A stretch of 64,000 bases of DNA from Cadophora sp. MPI-SDFR-AT-0126 (Eukaryota > Ascomycota > Leotiomycetes > Helotiales > Ploettnerulaceae). Location: contig JAGMVK010000003.1 of the NCBI GenBank assembly GCA_020747065.1, positions 3,100,001 to 3,164,000 of the forward strand, in the 5' to 3' direction. Shown here piece by piece: positions 1 to 11,771 of this stretch; positions within the stretch are counted from its first letter, which is position 1; every line of letters begins with the position of its first letter. Below the pieces are notes generated by a model. It saw only the letters and a program-made list of their open reading frames with translations, did no database searches and was not told where the DNA came from. A program made the position numbers and the translations under genes.

Positions 1-552
1 TTATGTGATAGCTTGGTGTCAAAGCATTGAAAACAAAGATGTATTTGAGAGAGAAATTGAGGGGAGATAGTCTCTCGGACATGAGGCTATCATCGTTGCT
101 CAGCTGACTTTTGTACGCATTGCAAACGGTGGCTGAGTATCGGCACAAATGAATGGTATCCAGTCTGCCTCGCAGAAGCATCAACTTACTTTGCAAAATG
201 CGGGCTCAAGAGTAAATCCGTTCCAGTATAAGGCTGGAGCCTTCTTGACTCGCCCTCCAGGTGTTGGGCTTGCAGACGTGGTGTGAACAATAAATTGCTG
301 GGGGCAGCGGCTGGGACTTCGGAGAAAACAAGGACCTCCTTTGCACCGTTGACGCAATAGGTTCAACTTGGTAGAGACTCATTATTGGAAACGAAACCAG
401 TATTCCAAGGTATGGGAGAGGAAACAATCAATGGCTGAAGGGAATGCACTGAGCAAACACGCACTATAATAAAACCAATTCATCCCTCACAACACTACGA
501 GCAAGTAGACATCAACCACCCCCACTAACAATTCTCTCCCTCCATCACATTC
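1..552. other. Left-edge intergenic DNA
   Basis: I see no gene here. Only short unsupported open frames occur. The right part, about 470-552, is pyrimidine- and CA-rich and lies just downstream of the minus-strand gene that ends at 553, so it probably holds that gene's 3' untranslated region. Confidence 0.5.
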
Positions 553-3500
553 TTACGGCTCGTTCCTGACACCCTCACTCATCTTACAGTCCCTTCTCTT
601 AAGCATACTCTTACCCAACTCCTCTCGGCCTTGCTTGATCCCTTGGTCATAGGCCATGTACATGTCACCTACATCTCGTTCACCAGATGCTTGCTTCTGA
701 GAACACTTGGATGCCAATCTAACATCCTGATCACCAAGCATATATTCCATTCCAACACAGTCTTCAACTTCGCATCGAGGCTTCTGATCTTGCTCTGCCA
801 ATCTCTTCTCCCTAATTGCTTCCCAGACCTCGAGTTTTTCCCTCCTCTGCTTAGCTGCTTTTCTTGCCACACCTGCTAGGGTATTGACTCCGAGACCATC
901 GAAAGCGCTGAGTGTTGACAGAAATTTTCTTGCACTCGAACCTGTGATCTCTTCTATCCACTTATCAACATCTTCGTCACATGCCGCGACTGTTGCTACA
1001 TGCAAGCCTTTAAATACTTGTTTCTCGCTGACTCGCCCGCTCTTGACAGAAGAGCTGTCAGCGGAAGTTATCGAGGCGACAGCAGGGAAGGGGACTGTCT
1101 CAACTGTAGGCATTATGGGCATCTGTGGGATCGTTTTTGGGCGTGAGACCGTGGAGTAGCAATGGACATGCTTCGGGGTTTCGGATATAACGGGCCTCAG
1201 TTTGAGTCTTGGTAAGCTCGCTCTCTTCATCGGGTCTGCCATGGGCTCTTGTTTGGTATATTCTTCAAAGGCAAGCTCGGCTAGGCTCTGTGGTCGCTTC
1301 TTTCCCGCCGTATAATTCAACTTCGAAGTATCAACAACAACTTCAGCTTCTTTAGGGCTGGAAGTATCCTCTGGGTAGTCAAAAGGCCTAGCGGGAATGA
1401 TGGGTCTAGTAGACCGTCGAGAAGGGAGGTACTGAACCTCAATCGGCGCTCGGACTTCAGCGGGGAGGGTGGCCTGAAGTGGGGAGACTGCAATAGAGGA
1501 GTTTCTCGACGGAAAGCATTGCTGACATTGCGTAGACGATCTCGCAGTACAAGCGTGAATTGAAGGTTCTGGTTTTGTTATTGGCTCAGGTCCGAGTTCC
1601 GGGTTCAGAGGACCAGTACACTGAGTACACAAAGGTAGGGGCGAGTGACGACTGGATGGAGCGATTGAGCTGGGTTCAGAAGAGACATGTTGCGATTGAT
1701 ATGATTCTTCATCTTTCTGGACCGAGCTCGTTTTGCTCTCGTCCATGCTTTTATATGCGCTCCTAGATTGCGGAGGTGCCTGGTAAGGTCCAATGCGCCG
1801 GATAGGAGTAGTGGCGCATGGAAAGGTTCGCGTACGCTCCCCAGGAACTGCATTGGACTGAAACGAAGGCTGCTGCTGAAGGACCGCAGACTCAGCATCA
1901 CTCTGGTATTGCGGTTTACCAGTGGCAGCCTGGGACTCCTGTTCTACCACTTTCCACGTCACTTTTGATAGTCGGGATGATTTATGCTGTGGAGCAAAGG
2001 AAAATGGCTCAGCAGAAGGCTGGACATAGTCCCCTTTGTAGTTGTTCGACTTCAAAGGAAAGGTTTTGCTGCGACTGCTCGACACAAGAGCACGGCCTAT
2101 GTCTACCTCTCGCTCAGCTTGATTGTCTTGTATGGTATCCCGGCGAGATATTGGAGGACTAAGTGCCAAAGTTTGAGTCCCGATGTGCACGTAGTCCATT
2201 TTGGGCAGACCTGTTTCCGGATTTTCGATGAGAGCCAGGGTTGACTGTCTTGCCATCTCGTCAACTACTTGGTTCATGTAGTTAGTAGCGGTTGATTTTC
2301 TAGCGCTGGATTTCACATCTGCTCGATTCACTTGCATTGGCCTCTGCGAGATTTCAGGGCGAGCTGGGGATTGTCAGGCCTTGTCCTTAATCATGGAATG
2401 AGGACTCACATTTGTCCACGGACTGGCTTTCTTTCCTCGTGTCCGTAGGCTCTGGAACGTCGAATGTGGAAACCCAACTACCAAGTGGCGTTGATGGCCT
2501 ATGCCGCTCGTGCATCGCTGAGACATCGCTCAAATTCTTTGTCGGAGAAGCTTCAGGCGAGATTCCAGCCTTGCGTAACCATGGAAGAGACTTCTTCGTT
2601 GATGCTCGGGGTGGAGCTGGCGCTTCTCTTGCCGGCTTTGGCGAAGAAGCATACATCTCATGGGGTGGAGTGAACCCAATGATGGTCTGATCCGTCGAGA
2701 CCGAAGCCCTCCTTTTCTCTTTCGCTGATGGACTTCCATATGTCTTCTCGTGTGGTGGAGTCCATCCGAGGACCGTTGTCCCAGTAGATCCAGAGGCATA
2801 TGAAGGAAGCTTCGCCTCCTGAGCCAATTTCTGGTTGTCGTTATTACTCATCATCAGTGATGTCCGACTCTGCACGTATTTATCGTCCTTAGGAGGTGTA
2901 GATGGAGGTGTTGGCCACTTCTGCAATTTTGCTATCCCTTTTTGTTCTGTTGAAGTAACAGCAAGTCCCGCAGATTGGAACTGGGATTGGTAAGGTTTCA
3001 GTTCTTGAATGGTACAAGCTGAGAGACCTGTCAATGAAGAAGAAGAAAGTGAAGAAACAAGTGACTGCGAAGGGTGCTTCCTCGCTGCCTGGAGATAGAG
3101 CTCAATTCCTTTCGTAAAGCGGGCGAGGGCTTTTCTTTGGCTTGGAGATCGAGATGCTGTTTCAGACAGAAAGCTCTGAACAACGGGTTCAACCGATGCA
3201 GTAGATTTTCCTTGCAACCTCGACTGCTGACTATAATTTCTCACAGCTTCCCAAAATTCCGGTGAGCCAGACCCTGGATCCTTCCACGTCGGGGATATTT
3301 GGGAGGTGGCTTTACGAAAAGTGTTTGCTTTGAATTGAGGTCGGGTTGATAATCTCCGACGTTGACTTGCAATTTTACTCAATGGGTCGATTCTAATATC
3401 GTAGGAATGGTTTTCCTCAGTAGGACGATGGCCAGAGATCCGGTTGCTGGCCGCCTGAAGAGGACCTGATCCTTGAGCAGCGTAGAGTCGGTCTGGATTA

Positions 3501-4063
3501 TAATGTGCTTGGTCTACTGTTGAAGGATGATCTGCAGTCCAATACACTGGTACTTTAGTGATATGTCTCAATGAGTAAACATTCTCGGACTTCCTCTTCG
3601 CTGGACTGAGACGTCTGGCAACAGAACTTGCTGTACCGTCGGTGGAAGGGATGGCAGAGTCGTCCTTAGGTTCTGGTCGCTGATTTGCTCCTGATATTGA
3701 TCTGCGATTTGGAGTCCGATTTCCTGACCCAGTCTTCTTGGTGACTCTGCTTGCAAGTTCGGCTCCTGGTGTATCCCAGCCAAACACTTGTATGTTGTGC
3801 CTTGCCCGAACAGAAGCAAGCCTGCGAGCCCTCAGAATAGAGGAAGATGCACGCGAACCTCGCATTCGCTGACGCCGGAATTGTATCTTGAGAGGGCGCT
3901 TCTTGCTCTCCTTCACGTTCTTGAGATGAGACTGTGTTCTCGAGGCCTGCCCGGGAGTGGAAAAACTTCGACTCTGGACTAGGTTGCGGCGAGTAGAGAC
4001 GACTCGAATTCGTGGTAAACGATGATGAGGATAGCCCTTCCAATGGATATTGAAATTGGGCAT
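553..4063 (-). CDS. Disordered hypothetical protein, 1154 aa, two exons
   Basis: Two long open frames join through a 46-nt intron (2364-2409) with a GTGAGT donor, a CTGAC branch point and a CCCCAG end. Exon 1 is 4063-2410 and exon 2 is 2363-553, giving 1154 residues. A second possible acceptor at 2344 would break the frame, so I reject it. I recognise no domain. The protein is rich in Ser, Pro, Arg and Lys, with a very basic stretch in the first 110 residues and many SP/TP sites, typical of a long disordered fungal protein. A short motif, G-W/F-TPPHE, occurs twice, near residues 432 and 463. No signal peptide or membrane segment is visible. The gene is transcribed away from the FAH-family gene at 4867. 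Function unknown; the two-exon model is well supported by frame. Confidence 0.75.
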
Positions 4064-4866
4064 CGTACGTATTATGGAGAGAGTTGGTAAGAATGCATCT
4101 TAGGGAGAGCACCGAGCAAGAGAGGTCAGCTCGCATTGAAGACCGATGAAGCTCTTGACCATGCCATCGTTCCTTCTTCAGCAGAAAATATCGAGTAGCA
4201 CCTCCCGCCTGCCTAGACTCCTCATCTGATGTCTTTTATTCCGGGGGAAGAGTACATTTCGATTTGTCTTTGTCCCTTTCGCATCAGATATTCTATAGCA
4301 CTGAAGTCCTTCTTATCGAGTCCAATAGCTTTCTCGAATTCGTTTCTATTATCCGCGCAATCAGCCAATGCTCTATAGAATACAAATGCACTTCATTAGA
4401 CGAAAGCAAAAATAAAAAAGCTCACCTGGCATACTTCTCGAAATGTAGCCTTGCCTATTTGATTGTCAGAAAATTATTCCGTAGCTCCGTTGCAGGCCAC
4501 TTACCTCGCCCTTCGTCCGACTAACCCGCAGACACTTTCTATACAACGACAAGACATCTCTCTGCAATCCGGAATGCTTCATTGTGACTTGGCGGTGGTG
4601 TTGATAGCTGCAAAGGAGAAAAAATATAGAGTGAGGATTGGTGGACTTTGATGACGGCTCCATTCCGAAAATGTTGCAGGGATCAAGCTCCCCTGGCATT
4701 GGCAAAACGTGGGGTCGCTTCCGGCGAAGTCAATTCAGACATACACGTCCGCTTCTCTCGTCTTTTGTAAACAATATAAATACAAACAAGTCTTTCCAAC
4801 TTCTTGTCTCAGTGAGCAGGCTGATTATCATCTCAACCTGGCAAATACACAAGACAGACTGATTCA
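4064..4866. other. Divergent promoter region
   Basis: About 800 bases separate the starts of two genes pointing away from each other, so this should hold both promoters and 5' leaders. The right half is CT-rich and carries a TATA-like element at 4775. No further gene is supported. Confidence 0.5.
4775..4782 (+). promoter_or_regulatory. TATA-like box of the FAH-family gene
   Basis: The sequence TATAAATA lies 92 bases before the ATG at 4867, preceded by a CT-rich tract. Spacing and match are reasonable for a fungal core promoter; transcription start data would be needed to confirm it. Confidence 0.35.
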
Positions 4867-5855
4867 ATGGCAACGTTCTCTGTAAGTATTCTTACTAGTG
4901 CTTTGTACCCCCACTTCAGGAATCTCTACTCACTTCATATCCAGAGACTCGTTCGCTTCCTTGCAAAGGACGGCAAGACCTACTATGGCGATGCTATTCT
5001 TCCAAAAGGAGTAACAGATATAGCTAAAGCGACTCAAGCTAAAATCATCCGCGGACAAATACTTGGAAAGCACGATGTCACAGATCAGGTTGCCGAAATC
5101 AGACTCTTGCTCGCTCCTCTAGCTCTGGAAGATGTGAAGACGGTCAGATGTTTAGGATTGAACTATGAGCAGCATGCAAATGAGGTTCGTCTCAACTGTA
5201 CCCTTCGTCCAAGTGAGCAGGCTGCTGATATATCCTCAAGTCAAATATGCCGATCCCGAAATATCCCGTGCTGTTCTACAAACCCATCACCTCTCTCACT
5301 GGACCTACTGATCCAATTCCCATCCACGCTCTCGCCCAACAATTTACAGGTCTTGACTACGAGTGCGAGCTCGTGGCCGTCATTGGCAAGCCCTGCTCGG
5401 ATGTCCCCGAGTCATCAGCCCTTGACTATGTCCTTGGCTACAGCGTTGGCAACGACGTCTCACATCGAGATTGGCAGCTCAAGCATGGCGGCGGTCAATG
5501 GGGACTTGGAAAAGGATTTGACGGATGGGCACCGTACGGACCGGGTATCGTGTCACCAACGCTCATTCAAGATCCCCAGAATTTGAAGATCTCGACCAAG
5601 TTAAATGGCAAGACAGTCCAGGAAAGTAGTACTGGAGATATGATCTTCGGCATTGCGAAGACAATTGCTTTCCTGAGTCAAGGGACCACGCTACTACCTG
5701 GTGATCTGATCTTCACAGGTACACCTCAAGGAGTTGGTATGGGCCGCAAGCCACAACTTTGGTTGAAGGATGGTGACGTTGTTGAGGTTGGGCTGGAGGG
5801 AGTAGGGACATGTGTCAATAAGGTGGAGTTTGCAAAGGAGAAGTCAAAGCTGTAA
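4867..5855 (+). CDS. Fumarylacetoacetate hydrolase family protein, 289 aa
   Basis: Three exons: 4867-4881, 4945-5184 and 5241-5855 (introns 63 and 56 nt). The product shows the FAH fold core: the metal-binding pair in YECELVAVIG, the stretch GYSVGNDVSHRDWQ and the loop FTGTPQGVGMG. Family members (FAHD2-like, and enzymes annotated as 2-hydroxyhepta-2,4-diene-1,7-dioate isomerase) cleave or isomerise C-C bonds in acylpyruvate-type or ring-fission substrates with Mg2+; the substrate cannot be read from sequence. No targeting peptide is evident, so a cytosolic enzyme is likely. The first exon is only five codons. The first intron is a multiple of three without a stop, so its retention would just insert 21 residues. 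Length fits the family. A second, distinct FAH paralogue lies at 22650. Confidence 0.88.
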
Positions 5856-6400
5856 ATCTGGTCTCAAATGCAGGTAATATCAGTTCCATGTTGTGCTATT
5901 GCTGATGTTCTTCTATTTGCCGAAAGTACTACTAAGTAGGCGGGACATCTGGCTTACCTTCTTCCCCTTATTTTCATTCGAGGTACGTTCGTTGGCATGG
6001 GAACAAACGGGGTAAGGCATTCACATGGCAGTTATATAGAGTATCAGAATGATAAGATTAAGAGCTATCAGGGAGTCGACTTTGTCCTGCGTTTCGATTC
6101 TGGCGTTGATAGCCTAACTTGCCACCGATGACAAGAAAAATCATACCGCTCTCAACCAAAGATTCTTGATACCAGTGCCAATGACCTGAACTTTGTAAGC
6201 ACTTCAGTTAACATCGCAAATGCCATCACGATTCAAGGTCCGAACGTACAGGATCATACAGCAAGTCGTGCAGGGCGTGATGCTCACGAACCAATGGGCA
6301 ACCCTGCATTCACACACAGCCTCAAACCTTACCCAACCAACATATTCGATTCACTTTCAACGACATCTCCACATCTCACTCAAACACAAAAGCGATTAAC
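5856..6400. other. Intergenic DNA between FAH and STAND-type genes
   Basis: I see no gene. The last 100 bases before 6401 are CA- and CT-rich with few G, as in fungal 5' leaders. Confidence 0.45.
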
Positions 6401-7762
6401 ATGAGTTTCGGCTTCGGCGTTGGCGACTTCATCGCTGTAGGAAAGCTCTCCATTCACCTCTGGCGCTCTATCAAAGATGCGTTCGGGGAGTTCGTAGAGA
6501 TCTCGCGGGAGCTCAGCTCGATCAACATCGTGATCGCCGATCTGACAGATCAGGCTGGGTCGCCGACTTCACTTCTCAATCGTCGGGGCTCCAGTCGGAA
6601 GGAGGAATTGTTTGCTTTGCGCGATAATCTGATGGGTACGCTTGAAGAACTCCAGGCTGTGCATCAGAAGTATCGCAACATGGGGAGGAATGCCTGGTTG
6701 AAGGTCCAGCTTGGAGAAGAAGGCCTGATGGCCTTGAGGTCGAGCTTGAGCTTACATTTGGGCTTGATCAATGCATACATGGACTCTCTGACCATGGCAA
6801 GTGTGGGTAGGATGGAGCCGATGATGGCAGAGGTTCTCAAGATTTTGAAGAATATCGCTAGGGGCCATGGCAATGGACCAGGTTCACTGCTAGGTACACA
6901 AGTTCCTGATGCTGATGATGATGGCTGGGAAGCTGTGGAGAGACAGCTGCAGTTTGAAGGCATTCCAGTGGAGTTTGTTCGGAGCCACATGGATGACATC
7001 AAAACATTGGGTCAGTCCATATATTTACTCCTGTTCAGTATACTCTAACCCCTGTACCCAAAAGAAACAACCAGTTCCAGGATATTCACCACGACAGTGC
7101 TGACGGTACGCTTGCTTAGTGGTTGAGGCGATCAGTGATGAAGCACTAGATTCAGTAGATGACATTGGACCTGGCGATTCAGTCTCGCAGGTTGAGCAGC
7201 AGACTGAGCGGCCATTTGTTTCATCAAGTAGCGGCAACGCAAGTCCACGCCACAAGGAGTCCGTGGATGGTCATCGGAACACATCGCCAAGTTCTGAGAC
7301 ATGTGTTACTCGGAGGTTGGACCATTTACTGGGCGGCATATCCAAAGAAGATATTGATACAGCTAAAATCAGGATGAGGAACCTTGGTTATGACATAAAG
7401 CGAATCAGCCAACGCTCCTCCCAATATCAAGCTCACCCTCAGTGGTTCCTGTCGCGCCGATTGCGCCGCTCAAATCTAAGTCTCTATCGTACACGTTGGG
7501 AGTCTTTGACACTATGGTGGGAAATGACGATAGTCCTACCGTTAAATACAAGAAAGACCTTGCAGAGTATAAGAAAAATCTTAAAGCCCGCGAAGCTTCT
7601 GAGCTTGAAATCAAGAATCAAGAGGAAGATCTTCAACATTATGGCGGAATCATTCTCTGTAAGGCTGCTTCGCGTTGCGACGATATTATTGTCCGGCTTA
7701 TACTACAGCAAGGAGTGGACGTTAATACACATCAAGTATTTAACTACTATAATCTGTACTAA
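6401..7762 (+). CDS. STAND-type N-terminal domain protein, truncated before its ankyrin repeats
   Basis: The modelled exons are 6401-7010, 7120-7386 and 7443-7762 (introns 109 and 56 nt), 398 residues in frame. The first 150 residues, starting MSFGFGVGDFIAVGKLS, resemble the helical N-terminal domain common in fungal STAND/NLR and ankyrin proteins, used as a signalling or death-effector module. A Ser-rich linker follows, then a lysine-rich coiled coil (KKDLAEYKKNLKAREASELE) and one ankyrin-like half repeat near the end (IVRLILQQGVDVNT). Relatives usually continue with many ankyrin repeats, but here the frame ends in AT-rich DNA, so the gene is probably a 3'-truncated remnant or a short variant. 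No NACHT or P-loop is present. The second intron has a weak donor (GTTATG); a frameshift is the alternative. Confidence 0.6.
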
Positions 7763-8770
7763 ATCTTAACCTTACTAAAGTCTATGATTTATGATTTAAG
7801 CGGTATATGAGAAGTAGACTATTACCTTCAGAGAAGGTGCCTTTTCTTTTTATTTTTCTTTTTTTTTGTCGTACCTTTGCTTAAGGAGTTCTAGCATTTT
7901 GTATTTTGCATTTTGCATTTGCGTTTAGAGAGAATTAGAAGTGCGCTCTCTTTGATTTTCTTCCTACACAATGTACAACAGGCCTTAGATATTGTAGAAG
8001 ATAGAGAAGAATGGCATTGTAAACCGAATTTTACGATTGAATCCTTTACCAAGTCTATGCAAGTGCTTCTCGTTTGATAACCAATAGATGATTTTCGACA
8101 GATTCTTGCTGGCGCGGTATTTCTTTTAGAGACGACTGACTGCAATTTGGTTCGAGTTTCAAAGCCGTACTATGGCCAGAAGAGATTCGAGTTTCGGCTG
8201 ATTTAGAGGTCGTCATCTCAAGCAGATTACAATTCCAACAGACTGGACAGAATAGCGGGGTACATATGAGGCTGAAAGGCTGGGTCCCAGCCATGCCCAA
8301 CCACGTGTCTAGGCGCCGAGATAAGGTCCTAGCTGAATGCTCGCGCTAGTCCTGTCCCGACATGCTGTCTGAGCCTTTTCAACCACATCCTCTATTTCAT
8401 GAATCTGTTTCTGGTCGTTCACATGCCTCAATTCCAGGAAGAACACATAATCACCACTCCGAATGTGCAAAATTTTGGGCAGTTACTCCCGTTCGGTGCG
8501 CGAGGCTGAGGCTCAGATCGCAACTAGCGAACAAGCTGTATCTGAACTCAAGAGACGCGCTGCAATTGATGTGGAACAGTAAGGAGTTTAGAGACGGGGT
8601 CAGTCGAGAGTATTGCAGATTGCAAATGATATCGTGGCCTTAGAAGCGATTCATTTCAGAATTGCAAGAGAACACAGCCATCGAGAACAAGACACCAGCC
8701 GTGGGGCTGCGAGGCTGGGTGTAACATCGGCTTCACTATCTATCTACAAGACGTCCAATACACCATACCA
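7763..8770. other. AT-rich gene-poor stretch with a T tract
   Basis: The DNA turns markedly AT-rich directly after the truncated STAND-type gene. It holds a T-rich tract at about 7841-7869, followed by three near-copies of ATTTTGC/TATTTTG near 7894-7920. This could be the tail of an old retroelement or simply degenerate sequence. A short coiled-coil fragment at 8463 is listed apart. Confidence 0.4.
8463..8582 (+). pseudogene. Possible coiled-coil gene fragment
   Basis: An ATG opens a 39-codon frame with coiled-coil composition (SVREAEAQIATSEQAVSELK). It ends at a TAA that overlaps a splice-donor-like GTAAGG, and a second alpha-helical stretch (IANDIVALEAIHFRIARE) occurs just downstream in another frame. 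I could not find an acceptor that joins them cleanly, so this may be a decayed gene, an unresolved small gene, or chance. Confidence 0.2.
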
Positions 8771-10513
8771 ATGGATAGAAGTAATCAAAAGGAACGAAGA
8801 ATGGGGGACGGAGGTAATAGGTATGTCTCCAAAGTCTCGAATCTTAAGTAGGGTAGCACGTTGAATCAGTCTAACAGCGATGCAAGCGCCAATACCAGCA
8901 TCGTTGACAAGAGAGCCGAGGGGGCACACTTATTCGACCTCATAAGGCAAGACCCCTGGGGCCGAGGGGAAATCAGTGTACGAAGGGGTCATTTCGACAA
9001 AATATACGACGATTGGTGGAGAAGTACAAGCGGAGAATATTCGTGCATAGACTCGGCTTGTTCCCACTTGGTATTTGGTTGTTTGACTGATGTTGTCAAC
9101 CACGAACAAGAGGTACACAAACGCATCAGTGGTGGGCCCTATTTATGCAACGTTGATGGATGTGAGCGCTCAGTCCCGGGACAAGGTTTCTACGGAACTG
9201 CTATTCTGGTTGACCATATGAAGAAAGCGCATAAAACCTATGATTCTAAAACAACGATGCCGAGCTTTATTCAGTCTCGTCCATCCACAACGAAGGCTTT
9301 AAATGACGCACCCTTATCACCACGGGAAATCATAGAGAACTGGTTGAGTGCAGATGCACCGAATTATCAGTCACCTGGCTCCATTCCAGATGGGCCCAGC
9401 AAGAATCCAAATTACGTTAACAACGCAGACCGTCTTCCAACAATCAAGGAGGGAACACTCAATCAAAAGATGAATACATCGTCAAATTCAGCATCAATTC
9501 TTGAAGCTGCCAGTTCAAATGTTCAAGTAACACGGAAGGGTCTACCTGTGAATATCTTTTCTAGTCCTGCCGATATTGTTTTTAGCCACACCGAATATCA
9601 AAGCCACAAGGCCGTCCCATTCATCACTGTCAAACAGCTCGGCCATGGCTCCTTCGGGGTTGTTGACTCAGTACAAATGTCATGCCACCCAACAGGCTCA
9701 CTCTTCGCCCGAAAAATTGTCCGTCTCCGGAACATGGATCGGAAACGTCTCCTACCTATCATTCAGCAAGAGATTGAAGTGCTACGCAGGCTGAAGCATA
9801 AACACATTGTCCAGATTGTAAGCACATACGAAACAACCTCTATTCCTCGCCAATTCGGCATCCTCGTCCTCCCCGCCGGCGATGAAGACCTAAGCCACTT
9901 CCTAGATCGCATCGAAGAGAGTAATTTTCCCGATAGAGAAATCGGTTATTTGCGGAAGTGGCAGTATTGTCTCACCTCTGCTGTAGCATACATTCACGAA
10001 GAGAGCATTCGTCACAAAGATATCAAACCCAGTAACATCATCCTAAAGAACGACCAAGTCTTCCTAGCAGACTTCGGTTCTGCTCATCAGTTCAGCTCAG
10101 ATCTCATGAGCACCACTGAAGGATACGCAGCCGGGATCACAAGGATGTACAGCGCCCCGGAGGTGCTCGAGCAGGAACCCCGCGGCCGTCCTGCCGATAT
10201 CTACTCTCTTGGCTGCGTGTTTGCTGAAATGGCAGTCGTAATGAACTCTCGACGCATCGACGAGTTTCATGAATATAGAAGTGAGCCAGATCCGAACGAT
10301 CCTCAGAAGACGACGCTCCTCTACGCCGTGACTGCGCACAAGATCGAGCGATGGTTTAGGGAGCTTGGAGATACGTGGATGGCGTCTCTGCTGGCTGATA
10401 TGCTAAGGACTGATCCGAAAAATCGCCCGGCTGCGAAGGATCTGCTACTGGCTATTGAGATGCATCGGGGTGTTGTTAAGTGTGACTGTAGTGGGACTGT
10501 GGATATTTCGTGA
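8771..10513 (+). CDS. C2H2 zinc-finger / Ser-Thr protein kinase fusion, 561 aa
   Basis: A 50-nt first exon (8771-8820) is joined across a 57-nt intron (GTATGT donor, TCTAACAG end) to exon 2 (8878-10513); without this splice the long frame has no ATG for its first domain. Residues about 73-98 and 107-136 carry two Cys/His finger-like motifs, the second a good C2H2 (CNVDGC ... HMKKAH). A Ser/Thr-rich linker leads to a kinase domain from about residue 265: glycine loop GHGSFGVV at 272, Lys296 in FARKIV, catalytic loop HKDIKPSN (396-403), DFG at 415 and a YSAPE motif. All catalytic residues are present, though HRD is HKD, so the enzyme should be active. Kinases fused to fingers like this occur in large fungal families near NLR and ankyrin genes; no substrate can be inferred. 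It lies between a truncated STAND-type gene and AT-rich DNA. Confidence 0.85.
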
Positions 10514-11771
10514 AGATTAAAATTATATGATTCCGGGATTATAAGTATCTCCAGAGATATTTTCCATATAATCTATTCCAGTAAACAGTTTCTGGATAAG
10601 AAATTGCGCTCATGGATATGTGGCTCTGCCACTCACGGCGAGCGATATCGCTAGAACAGCTTGTTCACAAAAGCTGCCTAAGATATTCAAAGTATTTCCA
10701 ATAGATTCTTGTTGGGGTAAGAAGTGGGCGGTGTATGTATACATGTATCATGTGACTAATCCTAGAGCCCTGCAAGAGGTTACGCTGGAGCTCGAGCTGC
10801 CCGATGGAAAGTGTCTGGATGGTGGCACGCTTAAGGAATGAAGGAGGAACGGAATAAAGAAGCCTGTGTACACGAACCTAGTCAGCTATCTCCTAATGTT
10901 GTGAGCAGATATTTATAATCATAGCATGAGCTCGAGTAGAATAGTTTGTTATGTACTGTAAGTAGCATATTTTTTGTCGTCATATATATCATGGATCATA
11001 TAGGTGCGATGGACAATCACAAGTTTCGAAGCGAAATTGAAATTCCCCGTTAACTAATATTGTAACGAGCAAGGTATCTTCTCAGCACACCATCATCTCT
11101 TTCCCTCAAACTCAATCATGCAAAAAGCAACTTTCAATCTCACCAACGACCTCCCATCCAAAACGAAAATGGCTTGTCCTTGCCAGAGATACGTTCTGAA
11201 GTTGGGATCATCTCCACATCCCAATTACTTGATGTGGCCTTCACCCTGGTTAATGTCCGGGCCGGTGTTGACGTCTTCGTAGAAAAGTAAGATGACACGG
11301 GGGGCTACAAAGCTTCGTCTTTCTGTTTCAGGATTGATAAATACAGAGCCGAAATCTCGATCTGTCTCAATAGCAAGCTTGTTGGTGGCGTGGGTGGGGC
11401 TTCAATCGCTAAAGAAGTAGTAATTCCAGAATTGACAAATCTTCTCCTGTGTCATCGCAATTGTTTCCAACTTCATGTTTTATTTAGGGATGGTCTATAT
11501 ACGAGTTAGTACTTGAGCATTTCAGCTTGGATCGTGAATCTGAGTGTGTCTTGCTCACGTTTGATTGTTGAAGGTCGTGGCCATTAGCTAGTGCCCATCG
11601 GGGGCGCTATTTATAATGCCTACCGGATAAGCGGACTGGCAAAGGAGAGGATATTTGTATTGTTTTAGGAGAGGTGTCCCGAGGTGCGGCCAAAATGGAG
11701 GATACAGTGATACACTGTCATAGAGACACCCGAGGCGACACCAGCTAGAACGGTCTTGAATAATACAGTCG
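10514..11771. other. AT-rich gene-poor stretch
   Basis: No supported gene. AT-rich blocks around 10514-11060 look degenerate. On the minus strand a 58-codon frame (11225-11401) has protein-like composition (DRDFGSVFINPETERRSFVA) but no ATG and no family I recognise; it may be a fragment of a lost gene. Confidence 0.4.

Noticed and set aside
4867..5586. 239-codon uninterrupted ORF as the FAH-family product
   Set aside because: It reads through the first intron and into a wrong frame after the second donor; the spliced model restores the whole family domain.
10620..10841. 73-codon plus-strand open frame in AT-rich DNA
   Set aside because: No protein-like pattern, no splice partners, and isolated in degenerate sequence.
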